A DNA stretch of 64,000 nt from Bradyrhizobium sp. dw_78 (GCF_018449525.1 NZ_JAAVUS010000008.1:124001-188000); one strand, 5' to 3'. Shown: positions 42,956 to 51,419, counted from the stretch's first letter. Notes: a model not told the origin generated them from the letters alone. A program made the numbers and translations.

Positions 42956-43723
42956 TCAGCTCTTCAGCAGCGATTTGATCTTCTTGTCGAATTCGTCGAA
43001 CGAGGCCTCGCCCCTGATCATGTCGCCATTGATGAAGAAGGTCGGCGTCGAATTCACTTTCAGCACTTCGGAAGCGTATTTCTGGTCGGCGGCGATCTTG
43101 TCGAGCAGGGCCTGATCCTTCAGGCAATCCTCGACCTGCTGCTGGCTCAGCCCGGCCTGCTTGCCGATGCGGGTCAGAGTCTCGGTGGTGTTCTTCATCA
43201 CCCAATCGGCCTGCGAGCGGAACAGCATGTCGGTGACGGCGAAATATTTGCCGGCGTCATCCTTGGCGATGCAGCGCGACAGCATGGAGCCGGCCGCCGC
43301 TTTGATGTCGAGCGGGAATTCGCGGAAGATGTAACGAATCTTGCCGGTGTCGATATAAGTCGACTTGATCTTCGGAAACACCTCCGCGTTGAAGGCCGCG
43401 CAATGCGGGCAGGTCATCGACGCGAACTCAGTGATCGTCACCGGGGCGTCGGCGGGGCCGAGCGCCATGTCAGGCAGTGACACCGGCTTGGCAACGTCGG
43501 AAGCGCTTTGCGCCATCGCGCCCGAGATCAGGCGCAACGGCGAGAAGCCGGCGAGGGCGGCAAGCCCTGTCAGCGACAGGGCGGTGGTGAAGGCGCGGCG
43601 CGTAATGATCAACGGTCTGCTCCCGGAATTTGGCGCGTGTACGCCCGAAGAACCTAAAGAAGAGGTCTGTTCGCTAGCTTGAAACTTCAATGGTGGCAAT
43701 GGCGCGCCTTCGTCCCCGGACAT
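42956..43723 (-). CDS. DsbA-family thiol-disulfide oxidoreductase
   Basis: A 255-residue periplasmic thioredoxin-fold protein. An unusual 38-residue leader precedes TRRAFTTALSLTGLAALAGF (41-60), which looks like a Tat-type signal. The mature part has the redox motif CPHC at 105-108 (MTCPHCAAFNAEVF), a helical insert with a further Cys pair candidate, and the cis-Pro loop NSTPTFFINGDMIRG. It is of the DsbA/BdbD type that oxidises or isomerises secreted proteins. ATG at 43723, ten nt after the DUF721 stop, was chosen; a TTG at 43612 (LIITRRAF) would give a tighter signal peptide and remains possible. Lies between DUF721 and smc. Confidence 0.88.
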   Translation of the reverse strand: MSGDEGAPLPPLKFQASEQTSSLGSSGVHAPNSGSRPLIITRRAFTTALSLTGLAALAGFSPLRLISGAMAQSASDVAKPVSLPDMALGPADAPVTITEFASMTCPHCAAFNAEVFPKIKSTYIDTGKIRYIFREFPLDIKAAAGSMLSRCIAKDDAGKYFAVTDMLFRSQADWVMKNTTETLTRIGKQAGLSQQQVEDCLKDQALLDKIAADQKYASEVLKVNSTPTFFINGDMIRGEASFDEFDKKIKSLLKS

Positions 43724-43733
43724 CGCGGCAGGC

Positions 43734-44213
43734 TCAATTTCGCTTGATCGATGCGCCGAGCCGCGCCAGGGCGGCCCGCAATTCGTCATCCTCGACCGCC
43801 GAAAGGCTTTCCTCGATTTTGGCGATCGATGCTGGATCGGGCGCGCGCGGGGCCGCAGGCGGGTTGCGGCGCGCCAACGGCGCCTGCCGCAACGCCAGCC
43901 GGCCCACAGCGTGCCAGCCGAAGAAGCGGTTGACCCGTTCCAGAATGGTGTTGGAGGCGTGCTGGATTTCGAGCGCCGTCGGGCCTTCCACCCGCAACAC
44001 CAGCGTGGCCGGCTCCTGCGGCTGTCCCTCCACCGGCCGCGGCCACTGGATTTTCAGCGGCTCGGAGTACCGGGCGACGTCCCGGCCTGCGATTTCGGCC
44101 CAGCGCGTAACCAGTTCCCGCGCCGCAAATCCCTGCTTGGCGTAGGCTTCGGAAAACACGTCGCCGAGCAGGACGGAAAGCGGCTTTGCGGTTATCGGAC
44201 GGGGTTTGGACAT
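43734..44213 (-). CDS. DUF721 (DciA-like) domain protein
   Basis: A 159-residue protein with the DUF721 core: ITAKPLSVLLGDVFSEAYAKQGF, then LVTRWAEIAGRDVARYSEPLKIQWP and LVLRVEGPTALEIQHASNTILERVNRFFGW (about 73-101). The domain is that of DciA, the ancestral loader of the DnaB helicase, though DUF721 paralogues may do other work. The C-terminal third is Arg/Ala/Pro-rich and helical. First gene of a DUF721 - dsb - smc run and divergent from mutY, an order I know as common in Rhizobiales. Confidence 0.88.
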   Translation of the reverse strand: MSKPRPITAKPLSVLLGDVFSEAYAKQGFAARELVTRWAEIAGRDVARYSEPLKIQWPRPVEGQPQEPATLVLRVEGPTALEIQHASNTILERVNRFFGWHAVGRLALRQAPLARRNPPAAPRAPDPASIAKIEESLSAVEDDELRAALARLGASIKRN

Positions 44214-44364
44214 GATTGCTTATACCACATCGCAATCTGCCTGAAGCACGGTCTCAACCGTCATGGCCGGAAATAGCGCCGGCGCGCCCAAGAAAGACGT
44301 GGATGCCTGCGACAAGCGCCGGCATGACGTGGAGAGATTTGTATTCTGATACTAGTCTGCTGTC

Positions 44365-45480
44365 ATGAGTCCCAGCGCAGCCAGCAAACGAGCTACACGT
44401 CCCGTCGGCGCGCCCGACCGTCCCGCGCTGCTGCTCGACTGGTACGACCGTCACCGCCGCCGGTTGCCATGGCGTCCGCCGGCTGGCGAGCGCGCCGATC
44501 CCTATCGGGTCTGGCTGTCGGAGATCATGCTGCAGCAGACCGGCGTCAAGACGGTGGGGCCCTATTTCGAAAAATTCGTCGCGCGATGGCCCGATGTCGC
44601 TGCGCTGGGACGCGCCTCGCTCGACGACGTGCTGCGGATGTGGGCCGGGCTTGGCTATTACTCGCGCGCGCGCAATCTGCATGCCTGCGCGGTCGCGGTG
44701 CTGTGCGATCATGGCGGGGTGTTCCCGGACACCGAGGAAGGCCTGCGCGCGCTGCCGGGGATCGGGCCGTACACGGCGGCTGCGATCGCCGCGATCGCCT
44801 TCGGACGGCGCACCATGCCGGTCGATGGCAATATTGAGCGCGTGGTGTCGCGGCTGTTCGCCGCCGAAGCGTCGTTGCCGCAGGCCAAGCCGCTGATCCA
44901 GGAACTCGCTTCCACGCTGCTCGGCCCAATCCGGGCCGGTGACGGGAAATCTCGCGCCGGTGACAGCGCGCAGGCGCTGATGGATCTGGGCTCTTCGATC
45001 TGCACGCCGAAGAAGCCGGCCTGCGCGCTCTGCCCGCTCAATGGAGATTGCGTCAGCCGCGCGCGCGGCGATCAGGAAACCTTTCCGCGAAAGGCGCCGA
45101 AGAAAGCCGGCGCGCTACGCCGGGGCGCGGCGTTCGTGGTCACGCGCGGCGACGAATTGCTGGTGCGCAGCCGCCCTGAAAAAGGTCTGCTCGGCGGCAT
45201 GACCGAAGTGCCGACGTCGGACTGGCTTGCAGAGCAGGACGACGGGGTGGCGTTGAAGCAAGCGCCTGTCCTGAAAGGGGTTGCGCGGTGGCACCGCAAG
45301 GCCGGCGTAGTGACGCATGTCTTCACGCATTTTCCGCTCGAACTTGTGGTCTATACCGCCAACCTCTCCGCACGCATGGCGGCGCCGGAGGGGATGCGCT
45401 GGGTGCCGATTGCAACACTTGCGGACGAGGCGTTGCCCAACGTCATGCGCAAGGTGGTTGCGCATGGGCTGGATCTCTGA
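44365..45480 (+). CDS. mutY: A/G-specific adenine glycosylase
   Basis: Removes adenine mispaired with 8-oxoguanine. In the 371-residue protein the catalytic Glu is in SEIMLQQT (Glu53), the helix-hairpin-helix reads LPGIGPYTAAA (130-140), and catalytic Asp154 is in MPVDGNIERV. The 4Fe-4S ligands follow as C-x6-C-x2-C-x5-C in CTPKKPACALCPLNGDC. The C-terminal Nudix-like 8-oxoG recognition domain runs from about 250 to the end. All key residues are intact. Divergent from the DUF721 - dsb - smc run. Confidence 0.97.
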   Translation: MSPSAASKRATRPVGAPDRPALLLDWYDRHRRRLPWRPPAGERADPYRVWLSEIMLQQTGVKTVGPYFEKFVARWPDVAALGRASLDDVLRMWAGLGYYSRARNLHACAVAVLCDHGGVFPDTEEGLRALPGIGPYTAAAIAAIAFGRRTMPVDGNIERVVSRLFAAEASLPQAKPLIQELASTLLGPIRAGDGKSRAGDSAQALMDLGSSICTPKKPACALCPLNGDCVSRARGDQETFPRKAPKKAGALRRGAAFVVTRGDELLVRSRPEKGLLGGMTEVPTSDWLAEQDDGVALKQAPVLKGVARWHRKAGVVTHVFTHFPLELVVYTANLSARMAAPEGMRWVPIATLADEALPNVMRKVVAHGLDL

Positions 45481-45549
45481 CCGTTCAGGCCGAGGATGGA
45501 CGGCGGAAGCGCGTGTCGCTAACCTCCGAGCTCTCTCACGAGGACAGCA

Positions 45550-46170
45550 ATGCTCAAACTTTATTATACCCCCGGCACCTGCGCGATCGCTTCTTACATT
45601 GCCCTGCAGGAAGCAGGCGCTGCGTATACGGTCGAGCGGATCGATTTCAAAACCGGCCAGCAGACCCGTCCGGAATATCTCGCGATCAATCCCAAGGGGC
45701 GGGTGCCGTCGCTGGTGACCGAGCGCGGCGTGCTGACCGAGACCCCGGCGATGCTGGCCTATATCGCGCAGAGTTTTCCGCAGGCCAGGCTGGCGCCGCT
45801 CGACGATCCCTTTGCCTTCGCGCAGGTCCAGGCCTTCAACAGCTATCTGTGCTCCACAGTGCATGTGGCGCATGCCCACAAGGGGCGGGGCTATCGCTGG
45901 GCCAGCGAGGAAAGCTCGTTCGCCGACATGAAGCGCATGATCCCCAAATCCGTCGGCGCCAGTTTCGCGCTGATCGAGCGCAACATGCTGAAGGGGCCGT
46001 GGGTGATGGGCGAGGTCTATACGGTTTGCGACGCCTATCTGTTCACGCTCGCGCAATGGCTGGAAGGCGACAGCGTCGATTTGTCGACGCTGCCGCGGGT
46101 GATCGATCATCGCAAGCGCATGTCGGAGCGGCCGGCGGTGCGCAAGGTGATGGACGAGCAGAAGAGTTGA
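45550..46170 (+). CDS. Glutathione S-transferase family protein
   Basis: A 206-residue GST of the beta/theta-like type. The N-terminal thioredoxin-like half has LKLYYTPGTCAIASYIALQEAG at 2-23 and NPKGRVPSLVTERG...LTETPAMLAYIAQ, with the cis-Pro in RVPSL and the Thr/Glu pair that binds glutathione. The helical C-terminal half follows. The Cys in GTCAIAS matches the bacterial beta class, where it can form a mixed disulfide with glutathione. Starts with ATG after an AGGACAGCA site. Substrate unknown. Confidence 0.92.
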   Translation: MLKLYYTPGTCAIASYIALQEAGAAYTVERIDFKTGQQTRPEYLAINPKGRVPSLVTERGVLTETPAMLAYIAQSFPQARLAPLDDPFAFAQVQAFNSYLCSTVHVAHAHKGRGYRWASEESSFADMKRMIPKSVGASFALIERNMLKGPWVMGEVYTVCDAYLFTLAQWLEGDSVDLSTLPRVIDHRKRMSERPAVRKVMDEQKS

Positions 46171-46210
46171 GGTCGCGGCCGGGGTTGGTGAATCCGGAGT
46201 CTCGCCTAGC

Positions 46211-46258
46211 CGTTCTGGATTCCGGGTCCGCGCGTTGACGCGTGGACCCGGAATGACG
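46211..46258. repeat. CATTCCGG-type palindromic repeat (short copy)
   Basis: GGATTCCGGGTCCGCGCG and CGCGTGGACCCGGAATGACG form a near-perfect hairpin between the two convergent GST genes. It may also work as a transcription stop for both. Confidence 0.7.
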
Positions 46259-46274
46259 ATGGACGGTCGATGAA

Positions 46275-46961
46275 TTACGCCGCCTTGGTCTTGAGGTGGC
46301 CGAACATGATGTGGCGCGCGTCTTCGTCCATTTCCGCCTTGAACGCGAACTTGTCCTTCAGCGCGATGGCGCGCGACGCGGCCGGGCGTGCCGAGATTTC
46401 ATCGTGCAGCCGCTTCACGTTCGGGTATTTCGTGAAGACGTCGTCGCCGAGCACGTATGGCGCCATGCGCGCCCAGCCCCAGAACGCCATGTCCACGATG
46501 GTGTAGGTATCGCCGACCATGTAGCGGCTGCCCGCGAGATGATCATCGAGGATCTTGTAGTGGCGATGCGCTTCGTACTGGTAGCGGTTATGCGCGTATT
46601 CCAATTCCTTGGGCGCGACGTGCCTGAAATGCACGGCCTGCCCGGAATAGGGGCCGAGCCCGGTGGCGATGAACATCAGCCATGACAACAGCTGCGCGCG
46701 GTTGCTCGGCGTGTTCGGCGGCAGGAATTTTCCGGTCTTTTCGGCGAGGTACAACAGGATCGCGTTGCTGTCGAACACGAACACGCCGTCATCGTCGATC
46801 GCCGGCACCTTGCCGTTCGGATTCACTTTAAGGAATTCCGACGTGAACTGCTCGCCCTTGCGGGTGTCGACCGGCACCGGCTCGAAAGGCAGGCCGGACT
46901 CTTCGAGAAACAGCGCGACCTTGTTCGGGTTCGGCGCACCGTTGAAGTAGAATTTGAGCAT
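46275..46961 (-). CDS. Glutathione S-transferase family protein
   Basis: A 228-residue GST, distinct from the one upstream. KFYFNGAPNPNKVALFLEESGLPFEPVPV at 3-31 is the start of the thioredoxin-like domain and VNPNGKVPAIDDDGVFVFDSNAILLYLAEKTG (about 46-77) the glutathione site with cis-Pro and Asp-Ser. The length and the GAPNPNKVAL start resemble the nu/YfcG-like or Ure2p-like groups rather than the beta class. Convergent with the first GST gene. Substrate unknown. Confidence 0.92.
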   Translation of the reverse strand: MLKFYFNGAPNPNKVALFLEESGLPFEPVPVDTRKGEQFTSEFLKVNPNGKVPAIDDDGVFVFDSNAILLYLAEKTGKFLPPNTPSNRAQLLSWLMFIATGLGPYSGQAVHFRHVAPKELEYAHNRYQYEAHRHYKILDDHLAGSRYMVGDTYTIVDMAFWGWARMAPYVLGDDVFTKYPNVKRLHDEISARPAASRAIALKDKFAFKAEMDEDARHIMFGHLKTKAA

Positions 46962-47117
46962 CTAACATCTCCCTTGCTTTGTTGGCCCAAATTGGCCCCA
47001 AGAAAAATCAGGACAAAATCAGGATGCGGCGCGCTGCCGCGGGCGATTATGTCCATGCGCAAATTTCGGCGGAAAGCGCAAGCGACGAGTTTGTGAAAGG
47101 AAGACGATCTTTCCAAT

Positions 47118-47222
47118 CGTCATTCCGGGGCGCGCGAAGGGCGAGCCCGGAAGCCATTGGGCCACAGGTTGTTTGGGTAAATGGATTCCGGGCCTGCGCC
47201 AAAAGGCGCATCCCGGAATGGC
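47118..47222. repeat. CATTCCGGGGCG-type palindromic dispersed repeat
   Basis: Begins GTCATTCCGGGGCGCGCGAA and ends GCGCATCCCGGAATGG with GGATTCCGGGCC internally. Full-length copy of the 7767 family, between ccrM and a GST gene. Confidence 0.75.
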
Positions 47223-47248
47223 AGATGGAAATTGCCTGATCTGAAGAT

Positions 47249-48382
47249 TCAGCCCGCCGCCATTTCGGAGCGGATCTCGGCGCGCAGCTCGTCGATCAGG
47301 CGCAGACCCTGCTTGGTTTCGACGTGCCAGAAGGTCCAGCCGTTGCAGGCCTCGGAGCCTTGCGCCACGGCGCCGATGCGGTGGATCGAGCCGACCTTGT
47401 CGCCGAGCATGATGGCGCCGTCGGCGCGCACCAGCGCGCCATGACGCTTCTTGGAATCGACCAGCTTGGTGCCGGGCGAGATCATGCCGCGCTCGATCAA
47501 TTCGGAGAACGCCACCCGCGGCGCTTCGCGCGCGGTCATGAACGGCGCCAGCGTCGCTTCCGGCAGCGGCTCGATGGCGGCGATGCGGGCTTCCGCCGCC
47601 TTTGCATAGGTTTCGTCGCGCTCGAAGCCGATATAGCGGCGGCCGAGGCGCTTGGCCACGGCGCCGGTGGTGCCGGTGCCGTTGAACGGGTCCATCACCA
47701 GATCGCCGGGCTTTGACGACGACAGCAGCACGCGCGCCAACAGGCCTTCGGGCTTCTGGGTCGGATGAACCTTTTTGCCGTCCTCGCCCTTGAGGCGCTC
47801 TTCGCCGGTACATAGCGGAATCAGCCAGTCGGAGCGCGCCTGCACGTCCTCATTGGCGGCCTTCAGGACTTCGTAGTTGAAGGTGTAGCCTTTCGCCTTC
47901 TCGTCGCGCGCGGCCCAGATCATGGTCTCATGGGCATTGGTGAAGCGGCGGCCGCGGAAGTTCGGCATCGGGTTGGTCTTGCGCCACACGATGTCGTTGA
48001 GGACCCAGAAGCCGAGGTCCTGCATGATCGCGCCGACGCGGAAGATGTTGTGATAGGAGCCGATCACCCACAGCGTCGCCGACGGCTTCATGACGCGGCG
48101 GCAGGCCAGCAGCCAGGCGCGCGTGAAATCGTCGTAGGCGGCAAAGGACGAAAATTTGTCCCAATCGTCGTTGACGGCGTCGACATGGGATTCGTCGGGG
48201 CGCTTGAGGTCGCCCCTGAGCTGCAGATTATACGGCGGATCGGCAAAAACCAGATCGACCGAGCCGGACGGCAGCTTCGACATCCCGGCGACGCAATCGC
48301 CGACCACGATATGGGAAGCAGATTCGGACTCGAATTTAGTGCGGGGCGCCCTTAAAGACGCCCCGCGACGCGACACAACCAT
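47249..48382 (-). CDS. ccrM: Cell-cycle DNA adenine methyltransferase CcrM (GANTC)
   Basis: A 377-residue beta-class N6-adenine methyltransferase. The target motif DPPYNLQL is at 48-55, before the SAM motif FNGTGTTGAVAKRLGRRYIGFE (about 235-256), the beta-class order. The C-terminal 90 residues (FSELIERGMISPGTKLVDSKKRHGALVRADG...WTFWHVETKQGLRLIDELR) are the CcrM-specific extension that recognises GANTC. In Caulobacter and rhizobia CcrM is made only late in the cell cycle and remethylates the new strands. Two GANTC sites lie at its own start (48383-48387 and 48397-48401), suggesting feedback. The start ATG at 48382 is well supported by family length. Confidence 0.95.
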   Translation of the reverse strand: MVVSRRGASLRAPRTKFESESASHIVVGDCVAGMSKLPSGSVDLVFADPPYNLQLRGDLKRPDESHVDAVNDDWDKFSSFAAYDDFTRAWLLACRRVMKPSATLWVIGSYHNIFRVGAIMQDLGFWVLNDIVWRKTNPMPNFRGRRFTNAHETMIWAARDEKAKGYTFNYEVLKAANEDVQARSDWLIPLCTGEERLKGEDGKKVHPTQKPEGLLARVLLSSSKPGDLVMDPFNGTGTTGAVAKRLGRRYIGFERDETYAKAAEARIAAIEPLPEATLAPFMTAREAPRVAFSELIERGMISPGTKLVDSKKRHGALVRADGAIMLGDKVGSIHRIGAVAQGSEACNGWTFWHVETKQGLRLIDELRAEIRSEMAAG

Positions 48383-48490
48383 GACTCAAATACTCTGACT
48401 CAGGCGACGCTGTCGGCGACGCGGGACCAAACAACCGACTGATCGCTACCTTGAACGGGCAAAGTAAAAATCGACTTAACCGGGAATTTT
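48383..48490 (-). promoter_or_regulatory. ccrM upstream region with GANTC sites and a CtrA-like half-site pair
   Basis: GACTC occurs at 48383-48387 and 48397-48401, that is immediately upstream of the ccrM start codon; both are CcrM targets. Further out, TTAA (48476-48479), seven nucleotides, then TTTT (48487-48490) is close to the CtrA box TTAA-N7-TTAA. This mirrors Caulobacter ccrM, which is turned on by CtrA and off by methylation of leader GANTC sites. The GANTC sites are certain; the CtrA site is a guess. Confidence 0.55.
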
Positions 48491-48609
48491 TTTCGCGCTA
48501 GGCAATTTTTGCCGAGCAGGTTATTGATTAATGGCGTGGAAAATTTACGTTCCCGTTGCGTTGGGTAGCAGCGAGTCTGCTGGGCAAATTGGAATGAAGG
48601 AACAGCGCC

Positions 48610-49536
48610 ATGCGTTACGATGATTTCCGTCGCAGCGACGACATCGATGACCGTCGCGACGACAGCGGCGGCGGAGGTGGCGGCGGTTTCGGTCTTCCGA
48701 TGGGCGGCGGCGGGCTCGGTATCGGCACCATCATCGTGCTCGGCCTTGTCGGCTATGCGTTCGGTATCGATCCGCGCATTTTGATCGGCGGCGCGGAAAT
48801 TCTTTCGGGCGGCGGACAGGCGCCGACCTATCAGACCGATCGCAGGTCTGCGCCGAGCAAGACCGGCGCGCCGACCGATGAGATGGGCAGCATGATCGCC
48901 GGTATCCTCGGCGAGATCGACGATCGCTGGAGTGAAATGTTCCAGGCCAGCGGGCAATCCTATTCGGGCCCCCGCATCGTGCTGTTCCGCAACGCCACCA
49001 ACGGCGGACGCTGCGGCATGGCGCAGTCGGCGATGGGGCCGTTCTATTGCCCGCCCGACAAGCAGATCTTTCTCGATACCGGATTTTTCCGCGAGGTCGA
49101 GACCCGCTTTCATGGCTGTTCGGGCAATGCCTGCAAATTCACCGCGGCCTATATCATCGCCCATGAGGCGGGCCATCACATCCAGAACCTGCTCGGGATC
49201 CTGCCGCGCGTGACGCGATTGCAGGAGCAGGCCGGCAGCAAGGCGGAATCCAACGCGCTGCAAGTGAGAGTCGAATTGCAGGCGGATTGCCTGTCGGGCG
49301 TCTGGGTCAATCGCGAGGAGAAAAAACGCCCCGGCTTCCTCGAAGCCGGCGACATCGATGCCGCGCTGACGACAGCATCCGCGATCGGTGACGACACGCT
49401 GCAGCGGCAGGCGACTGGGCGGGTGGTGCCGGATTCGTTCACGCACGGTTCGGCTGCGCAGCGCAAGCAATGGTTCATGACCGGCTATCAGCAGGGCACG
49501 GTGCAGGCCTGCAACACGTTCGGCGGGGGAACGTAG
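48610..49536 (+). CDS. Neutral zinc metallopeptidase (YpfJ family)
   Basis: A 308-residue protein. After a Gly-rich acidic N-terminus (GGGGGGFGLPMGGGGLG, about 20-38) there is one membrane helix (GTIIVLGLVGYAFGI, 39-53). The catalytic HEAGHH is at 185-190 in AYIIAHEAGHHIQNLLG, with AMGPFYCPPDKQIFLDTGFF before it and LQADCLSGVW after it carrying the likely third ligand region. This is the YpfJ/zinc_peptidase group, anchored in the inner membrane with the peptidase part outside. The substrate is unknown. Divergent from ccrM. ATG at 48610 has a GAAGGAAC site. Confidence 0.93.
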   Translation: MRYDDFRRSDDIDDRRDDSGGGGGGGFGLPMGGGGLGIGTIIVLGLVGYAFGIDPRILIGGAEILSGGGQAPTYQTDRRSAPSKTGAPTDEMGSMIAGILGEIDDRWSEMFQASGQSYSGPRIVLFRNATNGGRCGMAQSAMGPFYCPPDKQIFLDTGFFREVETRFHGCSGNACKFTAAYIIAHEAGHHIQNLLGILPRVTRLQEQAGSKAESNALQVRVELQADCLSGVWVNREEKKRPGFLEAGDIDAALTTASAIGDDTLQRQATGRVVPDSFTHGSAAQRKQWFMTGYQQGTVQACNTFGGGT

Positions 49537-49630
49537 CAAGCGGCCGGCGTCATTCCGGCACTGCATTCATGAGATGATTCCGGACCGGTCCGATGTGCGG
49601 GCTGGCGGCAATGACGGGCGAGGGTTCGCA

Positions 49631-50194
49631 ATGTCATCCATCGACGAATCAAGGATGTTCGTGCCGCTCAATATCGCGGTGCTGACGATTTCCGACACGC
49701 GCTCGCTCGCGGACGACAAGTCCGGCGCCACGCTGGCGGATCGGCTCAGCGCCGCCGGTCACAATCTGGCCGCGCGCGAGATCATCGTCGACGATGTCGA
49801 CGCGATTCGCATCATCATCCGGCGATGGATTGCCGATCCAGGCGTCGATGTCATCATCACCACCGGCGGCACCGGCTTTACCGGCCGCGACGTGACGCCG
49901 GAGGCGATCGAGCCGCTGTTCGAAAAGCGGATGGACGGCTTCTCGATCGCGTTCCACATGCTGAGCCATGCCAAGATCGGCACCTCGACGATACAAAGCC
50001 GCGCCACGGCCGGCGTCGCCGGCGCCACCTTCATCTTTTGCCTGCCGGGTTCGCCCGGCGCCTGCCGCGACGGCTGGGACGGCATTCTGGCGGCGCAGCT
50101 CGATTTCCGCACCCGGCCCTGCAACTTCGTTGAGATCATGCCGCGGCTGGATGAACATTTGCGCCGGCCGAAAGCGCAAGGCGCTACCGTATAG
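49631..50194 (+). CDS. moaB: Molybdenum cofactor biosynthesis protein B
   Basis: A 187-residue member of the MoaB/Mog fold that adenylylates molybdopterin before molybdenum insertion. The binding motif TTGGTGFTGRDVTPEAIEPL is near 79-98, preceded by LNIAVLTISDTRSLADDKSG and followed by TATAGVAGATFIFCLPGSPGACRDGWD-type sequence (with SRATAGVAG). The frame opens at 49574, but ATG at 49631 has GCGAGGG upstream and matches the family start. No other moa gene is in the window. Confidence 0.94.
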   Translation: MSSIDESRMFVPLNIAVLTISDTRSLADDKSGATLADRLSAAGHNLAAREIIVDDVDAIRIIIRRWIADPGVDVIITTGGTGFTGRDVTPEAIEPLFEKRMDGFSIAFHMLSHAKIGTSTIQSRATAGVAGATFIFCLPGSPGACRDGWDGILAAQLDFRTRPCNFVEIMPRLDEHLRRPKAQGATV

Positions 50195-50332
50195 GCCAGA
50201 TATCTTCCAAGGAGTCCCATAGCGCAAGCTAGGTGGCGCGGCAGGCTTCGCTGCGCAACCTTTGGGCCCGTTGCCTGTACAGGGCGATCGGGTCGGGCGA
50301 AACCCGGCGCGTTATCTCGCGCCCGATCGGCG

Positions 50333-51265
50333 TCACAGCTTGAGCTCCCAGGTCTCGCCGATCAGGCTCTGGCCGAAACCGCGGTGCGGCTCGCTCGCCA
50401 CCAGCACGAATCCGGCATCCTGATAGATCTTACGGGCGGCAAGCAGAATGCTCTGGGTCCAAAGCGTGATCCTGCGGTAGCCGCATTGCCGCGCGAAGCC
50501 GATGCATTCCGTCACCAGACGCTGGCCTAACCCCTGTCCGCGTGCGGCCGGATCGACCAGCAGCAAACGCAGCTTCGCGACAGTATCGCTGTCTTTGACC
50601 AGAAACACCGAACCGACCTGGGCTCCATCGCTGTCGGCGATCCAGCAGCGTTCCCGCGAGGCGTCAAACGAAGTGAGGAATTTTGCCGCGATGTCGGCGA
50701 CCAGGCCTTCGAATGTCGAATCGAAGCCGTACTCGCTGGCGTAAAGCGCCCCGTGGCTCTGCACCACCCATCCCATGTCGCCCGGGCGGGGGTCGCGCAG
50801 GATCGCGCTCCGGGGTGCGGCAGGTGATGCGCCGAGCAGACTTTCGATCGCGGACATCGCCCCGGTCAGGCGCCTGCGCGCAATGGCCGGCAATTCGTCG
50901 AGCATTGATGCGACCTGCTCCTGTGACAGGTGATCGAGCTTGGCGAAGGCCTGGCGGCCCTTTGCGGTCAGGCTGAGTTGATGCTGCCGCCGGTCCGAGG
51001 CCAGCGGCGTGCGGGTAATCAGTCCGTCCTCTTCGAATTTCTGGATGATCCGGCTGAGATAGCCGGGATCGAGACCCAGTTCGATCCCGATCTCCTTGGC
51101 CGCCAGATCGCCGCGCTGCGCGAGCTCGTACAGCACCCGCGCCTCGCTCAACGAAAACGGGCTTTTCAGCAGTTGCTGGTCGAGAACTCCGAGCTTGCGC
51201 GTGTAGAAGCGGTTGAAAGCGCGCACTGCGGCGATCTGGTCATCATCGGAAGGTAGCAGTGACAT
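50333..51265 (-). CDS. MarR-type regulator fused to GNAT acetyltransferase
   Basis: A 310-residue two-domain protein. Residues 1-145 are a MarR winged helix (LGVLDQQLLKSPFSLSEARVLYELAQ, LGLDPGYLSRIIQKFEEDGLI and the wing TPLASDRRQHQLSLT). Residues about 155-310 are a GNAT acetyltransferase with VDPAARGQGLGQRLVTECIGFA as the acetyl-CoA motif. Such fusions are common in rhizobia; the acetyl domain may sense or modify a small molecule that also controls DNA binding. A long palindrome 16-49 nt before the start is a likely autoregulatory operator. Ligand unknown. Confidence 0.92.
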   Translation of the reverse strand: MSLLPSDDDQIAAVRAFNRFYTRKLGVLDQQLLKSPFSLSEARVLYELAQRGDLAAKEIGIELGLDPGYLSRIIQKFEEDGLITRTPLASDRRQHQLSLTAKGRQAFAKLDHLSQEQVASMLDELPAIARRRLTGAMSAIESLLGASPAAPRSAILRDPRPGDMGWVVQSHGALYASEYGFDSTFEGLVADIAAKFLTSFDASRERCWIADSDGAQVGSVFLVKDSDTVAKLRLLLVDPAARGQGLGQRLVTECIGFARQCGYRRITLWTQSILLAARKIYQDAGFVLVASEPHRGFGQSLIGETWELKL

Positions 51266-51280
51266 GGGGCACCTCGATAG

Positions 51281-51314
51281 TTGCTATCGTCAAATAATTA
51301 ATTGACTATGGCAA
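51281..51314. promoter_or_regulatory. 34-nt palindromic operator before the MarR-GNAT gene
   Basis: An AT-rich imperfect inverted repeat centred at 51297/51298: TTGCTATCGTCAA (51281-51293) faces TTGACTATGGCAA (51302-51314), with TAATTA in the centre. Only two mismatches occur in the 13-nt arms. It is 16 nt upstream of the start codon, which suits repression of the gene by its own MarR domain. Confidence 0.7.
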
Positions 51315-51419
51315 GTATCTTGTTGGTATTCTCAAGCGGGAGGTGCTTCGCCTTGAATATCCGGGATGATCTGAATCGGACCGGGGGAAGGTCTGCGGCC
51401 CGCGAAATGCGGCGTCACT

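Noticed and set aside
48400..49566. 388-residue minus-strand ORF opposite the YpfJ-type gene
   Set aside because: Antisense to a gene with an intact HEAGH motif and would run into the ccrM promoter region; no domain seen.
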